Notes: generated by a model from the sequence alone, not told the origin. A DNA stretch of 64,000 nucleotides from Sulfitobacter maritimus (GCF_013346665.1 NZ_JABVBB010000038.1:310001-374000); one strand, 5' to 3'; positions 18,897-28,327 are shown, numbered from the stretch's first letter. Made by a program: numbers and translations.

Positions 18897-20594
18897 TTAC
18901 TTCACCAGATAGGGTTTCAAAGAAGGTTTGGCCTCGTCGTCCACGCCCCGGACAACAGGGAAATCGCCCATCAGATAGGGGTGCATCCCTTGGTTCTTGA
19001 GGTTCTGAAGGAACTGGCCAAAGCCGGTCAGGTTCACCATACGGGGCGCTTCGGACAGGCGGCGCAGACGGTTGCGACCGATCTCATCCAAGATGCCTTG
19101 CAACGGCTCCATCGGTGCTTCGATAAATTCTGCCATCGTCCATATCCGCACCCGCGCCTTGGTGCGCGGTGCGCGCAGCACATCCATATGCGCGCTTTCT
19201 ATCCGTTGCAGCTTGGCCGCCGTCTTCCGGATCTCTGCAAAGTCGAGATTTGAGCGGAACAAGGGCACCGCCCAAGCGCCGGTGATAACAGAGACCTGCG
19301 CATTCGGGTCTCGTGCCACGCGCCAATTGATGTCTTGGTTGTCCATTGGGCCGAACTGAAAACACTGCCGCTCGCCCCGCGTGTTCCAGATCAGATTGGT
19401 GAGGAATGCGCTGCTGTTATAGTCGCGCAGGATCGGATTGTCCGACAGCGCCCCATTCAGCGTCGTCTGTCCCTCAGCGAAATGCGCCCGATCCGGCGCG
19501 AAGAGATGCCCATGCACCCGCGCCCCGGTGGTCCGGCTCAGCCAATGCTCGAAGTCCTCGAACAGTTCGGCAAAGCCTTGGAACATCGAATAGGGCGCAG
19601 CGGTGACGCCATTCTCCCAATCCTCATTGGGAAAGCGACTTTGCATATAGAGCCCGGGCCGCCCCCGCGTCCGCCGCTCGACGGCTTTGGCAAAAATACG
19701 GTCGATCTTGCCGGGATTGGGCTCGGTCCTTTTCATTGCGCCGGCTGGATCGGTCAGAAAGGCTTCGTACAGACGGTCGGCATAAGGCCAAATCTTGCGC
19801 GCTACAAAGCAGTCCGAACGGCGCAGAAGCTGGAGGTGGTCGTCGTAGAAAATATGCGGTTTGCCCTGAAAATCGAACTTCGACAGGGTCAGGGAGCGGC
19901 TTTCGATCTTGGTGGAGTATAGCCGTGCCAAGGTTTGAAAATAGGATTCATCCGGAATCCAGACATGGCGAAAGAACTTGTCATAGGTCTTGCGGTCCGG
20001 GTCTTGCAAAACCGCCGATAGGGTGCGCCGCGTAAGGCACCACCATTGCGAGCCCATATGCGGCACAAGGTTGTTCGGCATCCGGCGCTGAAGCTTGAGC
20101 TTGCGCTGGATATCCACGGCACGGTCGAACAGGTAGCGCTGCCGCCGCCATGAAAAGGGGAACCGCAGGGTAAAACGCTCCGCATCAAGCCCGCCCACGG
20201 TCCACGGCACATCCGCTGTCGTGGCGCTTTCAATGAAATCGGTTTGCGGACGCTCTTTGAGGTACTCAATCAACTCCTGCACCGGCCGCAGGGGCAGGCA
20301 AGAGCCGGAGGCCAGATAGACATGGCGGACTTTGGGAAAGCTGACAAGCATCAGTTCTGCCGCCGCTTGCGAGGCCGCGACAATGCCCCAACTGCCCCAT
20401 TCGCAGCGATACCTTGTGCTGAAGCGAATAGTTTTCACGTCAGCCAGTGCAGCGACAAAAGCGTCATGTTTGCGCCGCGGCACGGCCTTGTCGACATGGA
20501 TCACCACAGGGCAGCCTGCTGCCGCCCAGTGACGCGCCACCTGCTCTGCCCGCCCAAAGGCGTTGTGTACCAACATGACGATGCCGACGCTCAT
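18897..20594 (-). CDS. Core-2/I-branching type beta-1,6-N-acetylglucosaminyltransferase-like protein (GT14)
   Basis: A 565-residue protein. Residues 1-270 match the GT14 branching-enzyme fold: VGIVMLVHNAFGRAEQVARHW at the start, VIHVDKAVPRRKHDAF, VYLASGSCLPLRP, and GSQWWCLTRRTL. The remaining 295 residues form a second domain often joined to this one in roseobacters, with no characterised role. GT14 enzymes add beta-1,6 sugars to a glycan; the actual acceptor is unknown. It overlaps the upstream glycosyltransferase by ATGA and precedes the sulfotransferase by three bases, so the three are co-translated and probably act on the same glycan. Confidence 0.85.
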   Translation of the reverse strand: MSVGIVMLVHNAFGRAEQVARHWAAAGCPVVIHVDKAVPRRKHDAFVAALADVKTIRFSTRYRCEWGSWGIVAASQAAAELMLVSFPKVRHVYLASGSCLPLRPVQELIEYLKERPQTDFIESATTADVPWTVGGLDAERFTLRFPFSWRRQRYLFDRAVDIQRKLKLQRRMPNNLVPHMGSQWWCLTRRTLSAVLQDPDRKTYDKFFRHVWIPDESYFQTLARLYSTKIESRSLTLSKFDFQGKPHIFYDDHLQLLRRSDCFVARKIWPYADRLYEAFLTDPAGAMKRTEPNPGKIDRIFAKAVERRTRGRPGLYMQSRFPNEDWENGVTAAPYSMFQGFAELFEDFEHWLSRTTGARVHGHLFAPDRAHFAEGQTTLNGALSDNPILRDYNSSAFLTNLIWNTRGERQCFQFGPMDNQDINWRVARDPNAQVSVITGAWAVPLFRSNLDFAEIRKTAAKLQRIESAHMDVLRAPRTKARVRIWTMAEFIEAPMEPLQGILDEIGRNRLRRLSEAPRMVNLTGFGQFLQNLKNQGMHPYLMGDFPVVRGVDDEAKPSLKPYLVK

Positions 20595-21601
20595 GCCCAG
20601 TTCCCCTTGGACATAAGACCCAAGATCTCAAGCTGGCGCCAGTTGATGTACCGCTCAGACCATTTGCACCAAAGCTGGGGGTCGTCTTCTAGCCGGGCTG
20701 CGTAGGCTTTGTACTCGACCGAGGCCGCGTAATGCTCGTTGCGGTCTAATTCCTCTGTGGCCTTCGCACTGAATGTGTCGAGGAATTTAGCATGAAGCAG
20801 CACGCCAGAAGCCTTTTCACCGCCCCATTCGTCATAGACCTGATTAAGCCCTCTGGGCAGCAACGTATGGGTTGAGCTGACATAGGCATAGCGCCGATCC
20901 CATTTGACCAACGGCACCTTGTTGAGCGCCGGTGCCTTTTCAGGTGCCTCGGGGAAGAACACCCGCGCGCGCGGGCCGCCTTGGACCCAGAGATTGCCAA
21001 ACTGCGGATTGCGCGAAATGGTGTAGTTGCCGCTGTCAAACCATGACGCAATCTCGATGGGGTCTTGCCCTTCGCGGTAGGGCTGCGCGTCCAGCCGTCC
21101 TTTGGGATACATATCCAACAGCATGGCGCTGAAACTTTTGATCGAAGAGGCATCGAGCCAATCCGTCAAAGCCCGCAGGGGGCGGGTATCGCAAAACGGA
21201 TAGACAAAAAATTCATCCGGATCGACCGTCAGCGCCCAGTGGCCGTGCGCATAGCGCATTTGCAACCAGTTCAGCCAATCCACCCCGAAACGCGCCCGTT
21301 TGTAGCTGCCCTTCGCGCTCCAGACAGAGACATCGGGCTGCGCGGCCAAGTAGTCCAACGATCCATCGGTGCTGTCATTGTCCACAAAGAAAAAGTGGTC
21401 GACGCCCATGTCACGGTAGTATTGCAAGAAATAGGGCAGGCGAATGCGTTCATTGCGCTGCGTGCAAAAGACCAGCAGGTCGTTGCGTTTGATCTGGCTA
21501 GTGCGATTTTCCACGAGGGTCAACTCGCGGCGTTTGCGAAACGCGCGAATGCGCCAGCGCTTGCGCTGTAGCCGCAGCCGGTATGACTGAATGACGCCCA
21601 A
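20591..21601 (-). CDS. Glycosyltransferase, GT-A fold (GT2/GT92-like)
   Basis: A 336-residue glycosyltransferase. The nucleotide-sugar site is seen in FFFVDNDSTDGSLDYL near 74-89 and the metal-binding acidic motif in ALTVDPDEFFVYP. The N-terminal 35 residues are very basic, which suggests membrane-surface binding. The start is TTG at 21601 with AGGGG upstream; no other in-frame start precedes the catalytic domain. Its stop overlaps the GT14-type gene by four bases. Donor and acceptor are not predictable. Confidence 0.84.
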   Translation of the reverse strand: MGVIQSYRLRLQRKRWRIRAFRKRRELTLVENRTSQIKRNDLLVFCTQRNERIRLPYFLQYYRDMGVDHFFFVDNDSTDGSLDYLAAQPDVSVWSAKGSYKRARFGVDWLNWLQMRYAHGHWALTVDPDEFFVYPFCDTRPLRALTDWLDASSIKSFSAMLLDMYPKGRLDAQPYREGQDPIEIASWFDSGNYTISRNPQFGNLWVQGGPRARVFFPEAPEKAPALNKVPLVKWDRRYAYVSSTHTLLPRGLNQVYDEWGGEKASGVLLHAKFLDTFSAKATEELDRNEHYAASVEYKAYAARLEDDPQLWCKWSERYINWRQLEILGLMSKGNWA

Positions 21602-21646
21602 AACCGCCCCTAACCTATCGAACCTCTCCGCTCTCTGGCTGCGCTA

Positions 21647-22879
21647 TCACGTCAACTTTAACACGGTCTTGAAGTGTTCGGCCCATGTCGGGGCCTGAAA
21701 AGTTGCCGTGGAGCGCGGGTCTGGCGGATTTGCGGCCCATTCTTTAACTGTTGTTTCCCATGAATAGGGGTCAGACAGCGGTGCGTAAACGGCTTTGTCG
21801 CCCAGTACCTCGCGCAAGACGGGTAAATCGTTGCATAAAACACGCGTCCCAAGGCTTAACGCTTCGGCGGGCGGCAGGCCAAAGCCTTCGGCATGGCTGG
21901 GAAAGACCGCCCCTGCCGCGCCTGCGACTAAGGCTGCCAAGGCAGGATCGGACAGGCCGTTGTATTCGTGCACTAAGGCATCGGGGGGCAAATGATCCAG
22001 CCGGTCAAACACCGCCGCGTTGTTCCATCCTCGGTTGCCACAGATCAGCAACATCGGCGCGCCGCGCCCCATCTCTTGCCACAGATCCAGCAGAAAACTA
22101 TGGTTTTTGCGCGGTTCAATCGTGCCGACATAGATCACATAGGGCCGCGCGGGGGGCAAACCGGGGGGCAAGGCAGTTGCATCAGGGGACGGCACGTCGA
22201 CCCCCAGATGCGCTGCGATTGCTGGCGGCAAACGGCGGTGCATCTGTGCTTCGCTGCGCCTTTGGGTGTCTTGAGAGTTATAGATCACCAGATCAGCAAA
22301 CAGGCTCACGCGGTCGATTTTGGCTCGGAACGGCGCCACTGTGCCGGACCGTTGAAAGGCCGGGTACTCCAGCGGAATAACGTCGTGGACCATTACCGAA
22401 ATGCGCCCGCCAGTGGTTTTAACGGCGCTAAGAACCCGGTCTGTCAAATTGCTATGGCCGAGGTTCAGGTAGGCAAACCCCTGCGGCAGGCTTTGTCGCA
22501 GCATCGCCTCCAGTCTTCCCGGTAAGCAGCGCTGCAATGCGACACGTCGCAGATCGCTCTCGGCCCGCATCACGGCGTTTGAACGCCCCCTCGGCAACCG
22601 TGACAGCAGGTCTGCACGGCCCCAGGCCACCTTGTTATGAACCCGGTGGTGAAAAGTCTCTACGCCCGCCCTGTCCAACAAGACATAGCCAAGCGCCGTT
22701 CGGGCCAGCCCATAAAGCGGCGTATCGAGCGACAACAAATGGGAGAGATAGGCCAATTCGACCCGATCCACACCGGTCGCAGTCCGCCCCACCCGGCGCA
22801 GGCTGCGTGTGAGATCAAGCAGCCGCGCCGGTGGGGGCGTCTTGGTCAGTTTAAGATTGTCATCTGTCCCGAGCGTCAT
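21647..22879 (-). CDS. Glycosyltransferase family 4 (GT-B fold)
   Basis: A 410-residue GT-B transferase. The donor-binding C-terminal half starts at YVIYVGTIEPRKNHSFLLD and has the EX7E motif in HAEGFGLPPAEALSLGT, where both glutamates are present. The N-terminal half has the family trait of mannosyltransferase-type proteins, ending in VHDVIPLEYP and VIYNSQDTQRRSE. It lies 45 bases before the next transferase and 48 bases after galU on the same strand. The sugar is likely a nucleotide-activated hexose, but which one is not shown. Confidence 0.88.
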   Translation of the reverse strand: MTLGTDDNLKLTKTPPPARLLDLTRSLRRVGRTATGVDRVELAYLSHLLSLDTPLYGLARTALGYVLLDRAGVETFHHRVHNKVAWGRADLLSRLPRGRSNAVMRAESDLRRVALQRCLPGRLEAMLRQSLPQGFAYLNLGHSNLTDRVLSAVKTTGGRISVMVHDVIPLEYPAFQRSGTVAPFRAKIDRVSLFADLVIYNSQDTQRRSEAQMHRRLPPAIAAHLGVDVPSPDATALPPGLPPARPYVIYVGTIEPRKNHSFLLDLWQEMGRGAPMLLICGNRGWNNAAVFDRLDHLPPDALVHEYNGLSDPALAALVAGAAGAVFPSHAEGFGLPPAEALSLGTRVLCNDLPVLREVLGDKAVYAPLSDPYSWETTVKEWAANPPDPRSTATFQAPTWAEHFKTVLKLT

Positions 22880-22927
22880 GTGGCACCTGTGTGACTGTCA
22901 TGCCGCTCGGGTCTATTCGCTGCAGTG

Positions 22928-23821
22928 TTACTGCGCAGCCCGGTCGATCTGCATAATACTTTGCAGATAGGCGTGCAGATCGTCGCGCAGTTCTTCACGC
23001 GCCAGACCAAAAGCCACAGTCGCCTGCAAGAAGCCAGATTTCGAGCCGCAATCGAACCGCTGACCGCGGAAGCGGTAGCCATATACGTCCCGACCCTGCT
23101 CAATCTCCTGCGCAATCGCATCGGTAAGCTGGATTTCACCGCCAGAGCCGGATTTAAGCTTGTTGAGATTCTGCAAAACGGTGGGGGCCAAAACGTAGCG
23201 CCCGATGACGGCAAGGTTCGAAGGGGCTTCCTCCGCCGCGGGCTTTTCAACCATGCTCTTGACCTTGACCCGATTGCCCAACTCCTCGCTGGTTTCGAGG
23301 ATGCCATAGGACGAGGTTTTGGACGGCTCGACTTCCATCGCAGCCACCATGCTGCCGCCGGTCTCGTTATAGGCTTCGATCATTTGCTGAAGGCAGGGCT
23401 TCTCTGCCGCGATAACATCGTCCGGCAGGATCACAGCAAAAGGCTCATTCGCAATCAATCGCCGTGCGCACCATACCGCGTGGCCGAGCCCCAAGGCTTT
23501 GTGCTGGCGGATATAGGCAATGGCACCGCTTTCCATATTGGTACTTTGGAGCGTATTGAGGAGTTCGTCTTTCCCCTTCTTGCGCAGCTCTTGCTCAAGC
23601 TGCGGCGCGTGATCAAAATAATCCTCAAGCGCGCCTTTGCCGCGCGAGGTCACAAAGATAAATTCTTTGATGCCCGCAGCACGTGCCTCATCAATGGCGT
23701 ATTGAATCAACGGCCGATCGACGAGCGTCATGATCTCTTTCGGCACGGACTTCGTGGCCGGCAGAAAACGGGTGCCCAAGCCTGCGACGGGAAAAATCGC
23801 TTTTGTTACTTTTTTACGCAT
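22928..23821 (-). CDS. galU: UTP-glucose-1-phosphate uridylyltransferase
   Basis: A 297-residue nucleotidyltransferase making UDP-glucose from glucose-1-phosphate and UTP. The N-terminal motif is AIFPVAGLGTRFLPATKSVPKEI with KAVFPAAG-like placement, followed by FAVILPDDVI and the lysine region VKSMVEKP. The length is normal for GalU. It is located inside the glycosyltransferase block and supplies a sugar donor for the envelope polysaccharide; other cell uses such as glucans are possible. Confidence 0.95.
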   Translation of the reverse strand: MRKKVTKAIFPVAGLGTRFLPATKSVPKEIMTLVDRPLIQYAIDEARAAGIKEFIFVTSRGKGALEDYFDHAPQLEQELRKKGKDELLNTLQSTNMESGAIAYIRQHKALGLGHAVWCARRLIANEPFAVILPDDVIAAEKPCLQQMIEAYNETGGSMVAAMEVEPSKTSSYGILETSEELGNRVKVKSMVEKPAAEEAPSNLAVIGRYVLAPTVLQNLNKLKSGSGGEIQLTDAIAQEIEQGRDVYGYRFRGQRFDCGSKSGFLQATVAFGLAREELRDDLHAYLQSIMQIDRAAQ

Positions 23822-23891
23822 CTTAGTCCTAACTACAGCTCAAATTAAACAAGGCGCTCGGCAAATATGACCGCGCCGTTACCAACTCGGT

Positions 23892-25133
23892 TCAATCATC
23901 GCTTAAACCACGCTGACAGGCAATACGTTTACCTTCAATTCGAAGGCGCGATTTGCGCCCAATCCAGCGGAAAAGCGCCTTGTTGCGCAGGGATTTTCCA
24001 TAAATCCCGCCTTTTTGTAGCCAGATGCCTTCTGTCGGTTCAAACGAAACGCGATGGTAAAGCAGTGTCGGCGATAGGCAGACCAACGTGACAATCGCGC
24101 CATTCTTAACTCGCGATGCCGCTTTGGACCGATCTTTAGAAAGCCGCCAAGGCCGCGTTCCAATAAGAACACTCTTTCGTTTGCGAGCGGGAAATTCGCG
24201 AAATGCTGTTGTGGCCTGCGTCAGAGCTTGCGTTCCGAATGGCCGGGTTTGGCCTTCGCCATAGCCAGCGTCAAGCCGCCGCAAAAGTCGCGTGACATCG
24301 CGTGGCTCCAATCCGCCCGAGACCATATGCTTTAAAAGCCGCCGTCGCTCTGCCGCTCGCAGCCGCGCCCATTGGTCAGCGTGGGTCTGCTGGGGGATAT
24401 GTTTGCGTTGAAATACGGCCCAACTTGCCCCGATGTCATAAAGGTCTCGCGGCACGCGGTTGGCATCGCGCATGGCGTTGGCGGCAAAACCGTGGTGCAC
24501 TTCGGCCAATGGGGCGATGGCGGTCGCATGTCCGGCGCGCGCCAGACGCATATTGAGATCGGTTTCATCCAGATAGTAATGAAACGCCGGGTCAAAGCCG
24601 CCCAGTGCAACCAGCACATCGCGGCGAAAAGCCATATTCGTGCCTTCGGTTTTAATCGCACCATCAGCAAGGGCGGTCAGTACAGTGGGCGCCGCCGGGT
24701 CCAGCGAAAGAGCTTCGGGGAGGCCGCAAGTGTTTAATCTTCGTGCTTGATATTGGAAGGAAATACCATTGCGCCCCCGCACGAAGCCAGTAAAAGCCGC
24801 GACCGTGGGATCGTCCGCCGGGGCCATGAGGTACCGCAGCCATTGCGGTTCTGGGACGGCGTCATCGTCGATAAAGGCAACGACATCCCCCGCCGCCTGC
24901 GCAATGCCGAGGTTGCGGGCGACGGAGATATTCGGCTCATCAAAACGCACCAACTTAATCGCATCAAAGAAGGGCATTGATTGCACAGCCGCCTGCCCCA
25001 CTGGGTCAGCAACCACGATCACCTCGAAGGGCGCATATTGAAGCTGTTCTACCCCCGTCAGACAGCGCCGCAATGCTTCGGGTCGATTTCGACTGACGAT
25101 GACAATGCTGACACGAACGGGGGTAGCGGTCAT
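23892..25133 (-). CDS. Glycosyltransferase family 2 with C-terminal extension
   Basis: A 413-residue GT-A enzyme. The nucleotide-binding strand VSIVIVSRNRPEALRRCL is at 8-25, the DxD-type metal site is VAFIDDDAVPEPQWL, and the acceptor-side motif is YLDETDLNMRLARAGH. The last 150 residues are basic and contain no domain I recognise. ATG at 25133 overlaps the kdsB stop by four bases, so it is coupled to CMP-Kdo synthesis. This makes a Kdo-linked glycan (lipopolysaccharide core or capsule) a plausible target. Confidence 0.88.
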   Translation of the reverse strand: MTATPVRVSIVIVSRNRPEALRRCLTGVEQLQYAPFEVIVVADPVGQAAVQSMPFFDAIKLVRFDEPNISVARNLGIAQAAGDVVAFIDDDAVPEPQWLRYLMAPADDPTVAAFTGFVRGRNGISFQYQARRLNTCGLPEALSLDPAAPTVLTALADGAIKTEGTNMAFRRDVLVALGGFDPAFHYYLDETDLNMRLARAGHATAIAPLAEVHHGFAANAMRDANRVPRDLYDIGASWAVFQRKHIPQQTHADQWARLRAAERRRLLKHMVSGGLEPRDVTRLLRRLDAGYGEGQTRPFGTQALTQATTAFREFPARKRKSVLIGTRPWRLSKDRSKAASRVKNGAIVTLVCLSPTLLYHRVSFEPTEGIWLQKGGIYGKSLRNKALFRWIGRKSRLRIEGKRIACQRGLSDD

Positions 25134-25930
25134 TCCAATCCCATCTTGGCCATCATCGCTTCGATCTTTGGCACGTCTTCGGGGTTGTTCAACTCCCAGA
25201 ACTCGCGCCCTTGCGCATCCACCTCGACACAAAGCACTGAACGCCCATTCTCCAAAAAGCGAAGTTGCTCCAAACCTTCGAGCTGCTCCAGCGGACCGGT
25301 GGGCCAGTCAGGATATTGCGCCAAAGCCTCAGGACGGTAGGCATAGACACCGACATGGTGAAACACCGGGGACGGATCATCGGACGCAAAGGTCTTGCCG
25401 GTGTAAGGGATAACCTCTTTGGAGAAGTAGAGCGCCCTATTATCGGTTCCAAAAACCGCCGTCGTGCCGCCCACGCGCCCCGCCTTGCGATCCTCCAGCA
25501 GACTGTTCAGCGTCGCCCCGTCACAGCGCAGGACCGGCGTCGCGATCTCGGCTTTGGGCATCTCTTCAAGACCCTGCACAAGGCTTTCGACAAACCAATG
25601 CGGTGTCAGCGGCGCGTCGCCTTGCAGGTTCACCACGATGTCATAGCCCCCACCCAGCGCCGCATGGGCTTCGGCACAACGCTCCGTCCCATTGGCGCAG
25701 TTTTCCGAAGTCATAACGACCTCAGCACCAAAACTCTCCGCAGCGTCGCGGATACGCGCGTCATCGGTGGCCACCACCACTTGATCTACGCCGGAGACTG
25801 CACAGGCTGCACGCCAACTGCGCTCAATCAAAGTCTGCTGGGTGCCACTGGCCCCGGTTAGAGCCACAAGCGGCTTGCCGGGATAGCGGGTAGAGGCATA
25901 GCGGGCGGGGATGACAATCAGAACAGACAT
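25130..25930 (-). CDS. kdsB: 3-deoxy-manno-octulosonate cytidylyltransferase (CMP-Kdo synthetase)
   Basis: A 266-residue cytidylyltransferase that activates Kdo with CTP. It begins SVLIVIPARYASTRYPGKPL, the CTP-binding motif, and has NLQGDAPL and HHVGVYAYRPEAL, both typical of KdsB. One base overlaps the cysQ stop and four overlap the next glycosyltransferase. Kdo activation is needed for lipid A-core synthesis and for some capsules; this copy is embedded in a polysaccharide block, so either use is possible. Confidence 0.95.
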   Translation of the reverse strand: MSVLIVIPARYASTRYPGKPLVALTGASGTQQTLIERSWRAACAVSGVDQVVVATDDARIRDAAESFGAEVVMTSENCANGTERCAEAHAALGGGYDIVVNLQGDAPLTPHWFVESLVQGLEEMPKAEIATPVLRCDGATLNSLLEDRKAGRVGGTTAVFGTDNRALYFSKEVIPYTGKTFASDDPSPVFHHVGVYAYRPEALAQYPDWPTGPLEQLEGLEQLRFLENGRSVLCVEVDAQGREFWELNNPEDVPKIEAMMAKMGLE

Positions 25931-26727
25931 CAGCTTTCCTTAAGCTCCACGCCCGGCGCGTGGGCGATGAAGAAGGGGTTGGCAAAGGCGTCTTTGCCAT
26001 AGGTAAGCGGTGTGAGATCATCGAAACGCACCACGGCGCCGCCTGCCCCGTTCAATACGGCATGTCCGGCGGCGGTGTCCCACTCCATCGTGCGGCCAAG
26101 ACGGGGATAGAGATCCGCCTCACCTGTCGCCACGAGACAGAATTTCAGCGACGACCCGGCCGAGGTCATATCCCGCACGGCATACTTGCTAATATAATCA
26201 TCCGTAGCTTGATCCCGGTGAGATTTCGACGCGACGACCATCAGGGCTGAATTATCCGGCTTAGAGACGGAAATTACTTTGGTCTCCCCCACCTGATCCT
26301 TCGCGAAGGCGCCGCTCTCCTCAACCGATTGCCCGTCGGCTTGGGTAAAAAACATGCGGGATTTGGCAGGGGCATAGACAACACCTCGTGTGGGCTTGCC
26401 CCCTTCGACCAAGGCGATATTTACGGTGAAATCGCCCCGGCGGTGGACAAATTCTTTGGTCCCATCCAATGGGTCAACGATCAAGAACGTATCGCCTTGC
26501 GCGGAGTGCGTTGCGGCTTGCTCTTCTGTCACCAACATCACGTCAGGAAACGCACTACGCAGGCCTTCTGAAATGATCGCATCCGCTGCTTCATCGGCGG
26601 CAGTCACAGGGCTATCGTCCGATTTCGATTTCACTTCAAAATCATCTTGGCCATAAATTTCCATAATCCGGTCGCCCGCTTCTAGCGCCAAGCGCCGCAT
26701 TTCTGTGACCAGCTTGTCGTAGTCCAT
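25930..26727 (-). CDS. cysQ: 3'(2'),5'-bisphosphate nucleotidase CysQ
   Basis: A 265-residue inositol-monophosphatase-fold enzyme that converts PAP to AMP and phosphate. The metal-binding motif DPLDGTKEF follows the acidic EEQ upstream, and the second motif is EWDTAAGHAVL. PAP is the by-product of every PAPS-dependent sulfotransferase, so its position at the head of a run that ends with a sulfotransferase fits well. It also serves sulfate assimilation in other bacteria. First gene of the minus-strand run, divergent from the ABC-2 permease. Confidence 0.93.
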   Translation of the reverse strand: MDYDKLVTEMRRLALEAGDRIMEIYGQDDFEVKSKSDDSPVTAADEAADAIISEGLRSAFPDVMLVTEEQAATHSAQGDTFLIVDPLDGTKEFVHRRGDFTVNIALVEGGKPTRGVVYAPAKSRMFFTQADGQSVEESGAFAKDQVGETKVISVSKPDNSALMVVASKSHRDQATDDYISKYAVRDMTSAGSSLKFCLVATGEADLYPRLGRTMEWDTAAGHAVLNGAGGAVVRFDDLTPLTYGKDAFANPFFIAHAPGVELKES

Positions 26728-26845
26728 TCTGCCTCCAGCCCTGTTACCGGGAACATTGCTTCAATTAATGGTTTCCCTTATGCTTTGGCACTAACGGAAC
26801 AGCAAGAATTCCGTGTCACACTAGGACTTCGTCGAGGGCGCGCGC

Positions 26846-27670
26846 ATGTTCCAATCCAACAGAAAGCCGAAGTCGGGTCTTGGGTCAGCCCTCGCCATGG
26901 CCGAATTGATCTATCATTCGGTGGTGCGCAATGTGCGCAAACAGCACAACAACGCTTTTGCCGCGATTGCCATGAACATGATGCAGGCTGTGATGTTCGT
27001 GCTCGCCTTTTACATCATGTTTTCAATCCTTGGCATGCGCGGTGCTGCGGTGCGGGGTGACTTTCTGGTTTACCTGATGTCGGGCATTTTCCTGTATTTG
27101 ACCCATGTCAAAGCGCTGGGCGCAGTTGCCGCGTCTGAGGGGCCAGCGAGCCCGATGATGCAACATGCGCCAATGAATACGATTATCGCCATCGCCGCAG
27201 CGGCGGTGGGCGCACTTTATATTCAGGTGCTGTCGCTCTTTGTCATCTTGTTTATCTACCATGTGGCGGTCACCCCGATTTCCATTGATCAACCAATCGC
27301 AGCTTTCGCGATGCTGTTGATTTCATGGTTTACCGGCTGCGCGCTCGGGCTGGTGATGCTGGCGATTAAGCCGTGGTTTCCATCCTTTGTCTCGATCTTC
27401 TCTACGGTCTATCAGCGCGCCAATATGATCGCTTCGGGCAAGATGTTTTTGGCCAACTCACTGCCTGGCTATATGCTGGCGATGTTCGATTGGAACCCGC
27501 TGTTTCACACCATCGACCAAGCGCGGGGCTTTGCTTTCATCAATTACAACCCGCGCTACAGCAATTGGGAGTATCCTCTTTGGGTGGGGTTGGTGCTGTT
27601 GATGATCGGGTTGATGGGGGAGTTTTATACCCGCCGTCACGCCTCGCTCAGTTGGAATGCCCGGCGATGA
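26846..27670 (+). CDS. ABC-2 type transport permease, polysaccharide-export-like
   Basis: A 274-residue inner-membrane permease of the ABC-2 class with about six hydrophobic helices and the NPLFHTIDQARGFAFINYNPRYSNWEY tail block that resembles KpsM/RkpT-type capsule exporters. Such permeases pair with an ATPase (KpsT-like), but none lies in this window. The gene is divergent from cysQ and its stop overlaps the next gene by ATGA. Export of the glycan made by the minus-strand block is plausible but unproven. Confidence 0.78.
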   Translation: MFQSNRKPKSGLGSALAMAELIYHSVVRNVRKQHNNAFAAIAMNMMQAVMFVLAFYIMFSILGMRGAAVRGDFLVYLMSGIFLYLTHVKALGAVAASEGPASPMMQHAPMNTIIAIAAAAVGALYIQVLSLFVILFIYHVAVTPISIDQPIAAFAMLLISWFTGCALGLVMLAIKPWFPSFVSIFSTVYQRANMIASGKMFLANSLPGYMLAMFDWNPLFHTIDQARGFAFINYNPRYSNWEYPLWVGLVLLMIGLMGEFYTRRHASLSWNARR

Positions 27671-28281
27671 GATGGCTGGCCGCCCTGCTCTGCCTGTTGG
27701 CCCTGCCTGCGGCTGCGACACAGGATGCTTGGCCTGCGCTTTATGATGTTGTCGATGTTGCGGCGAATGATGTGCTGAACATTCGCAACGATCCCAATGC
27801 GCGGGCACCTATTGTTGGCAGCCTTGCACATGATGCCCAAGCGGTGGAACTGATCCGGCCTGATGAAAGCCATCGCTGGGCGCTGGTGAACAACGGCGAA
27901 GGCAGCGGCTGGGTGTCACTGCGCTATTTACAACGTCGAGCGGGGCAATGGGCTGGGTCGATGCCGCAGGTGGCGCAGTGTTCGGGAACTGAGCCGTTTT
28001 GGTCGCTAGATGTTGAGAGTGCGACAGCCAGCTTCAGTGCGATTGATGCGGAGCGTCAGAACTATGACATTGTGCAAAAGGGGCCGGCCCAAGGGCGACG
28101 GGACAGCTTTCACTTGATCGCCGAAGGGGCAGATGGCCTCGCGGTCGGCGCACTTTCGGCGGAGGCGTGTAATGATGGCATGTCTGGCCGTGCCTATGGG
28201 CTGTCGGTTGAACTTCTTATGAAGGGTGCGGCGGGCTGGCACCATGTTTCGGGGTGCTGTTCCCTCAGCCGCTCGCGTTGA
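27667..28281 (+). CDS. Secreted SH3-type (bacterial SH3b) protein
   Basis: A 204-residue secreted protein. Residues 1-18 form a signal peptide (MRWLAALLCLLALPAAAT), then a bacterial SH3 domain about 27-80 (VLNIRNDPNARAPIVGSL and GSGWVSLRYLQ), followed by a C-terminal domain with several cysteines (CSGTEPFWSLD, EACNDGMSG, SGCCS) resembling a COG3650-like region. SH3b domains often bind cell-wall or surface ligands. The ATG at 27667 overlaps the permease stop by four bases, so it is coupled to it. Confidence 0.75.
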   Translation: MRWLAALLCLLALPAAATQDAWPALYDVVDVAANDVLNIRNDPNARAPIVGSLAHDAQAVELIRPDESHRWALVNNGEGSGWVSLRYLQRRAGQWAGSMPQVAQCSGTEPFWSLDVESATASFSAIDAERQNYDIVQKGPAQGRRDSFHLIAEGADGLAVGALSAEACNDGMSGRAYGLSVELLMKGAAGWHHVSGCCSLSRSR

Positions 28282-28306
28282 CGAACTTTCTAAAATAGTC
28301 CGTTTC

Positions 28307-28324
28307 GTTTTCTTTAGAGAAAAC
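28307..28324. terminator. Stem-loop between the convergent SH3 protein and AlkB-type genes
   Basis: GTTTTCT and AGAAAAC pair perfectly around TTAG in a 46-base gap between two converging genes. U-rich on either strand, so it may stop both. Confidence 0.5.
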
Positions 28325-28327
28325 CGC

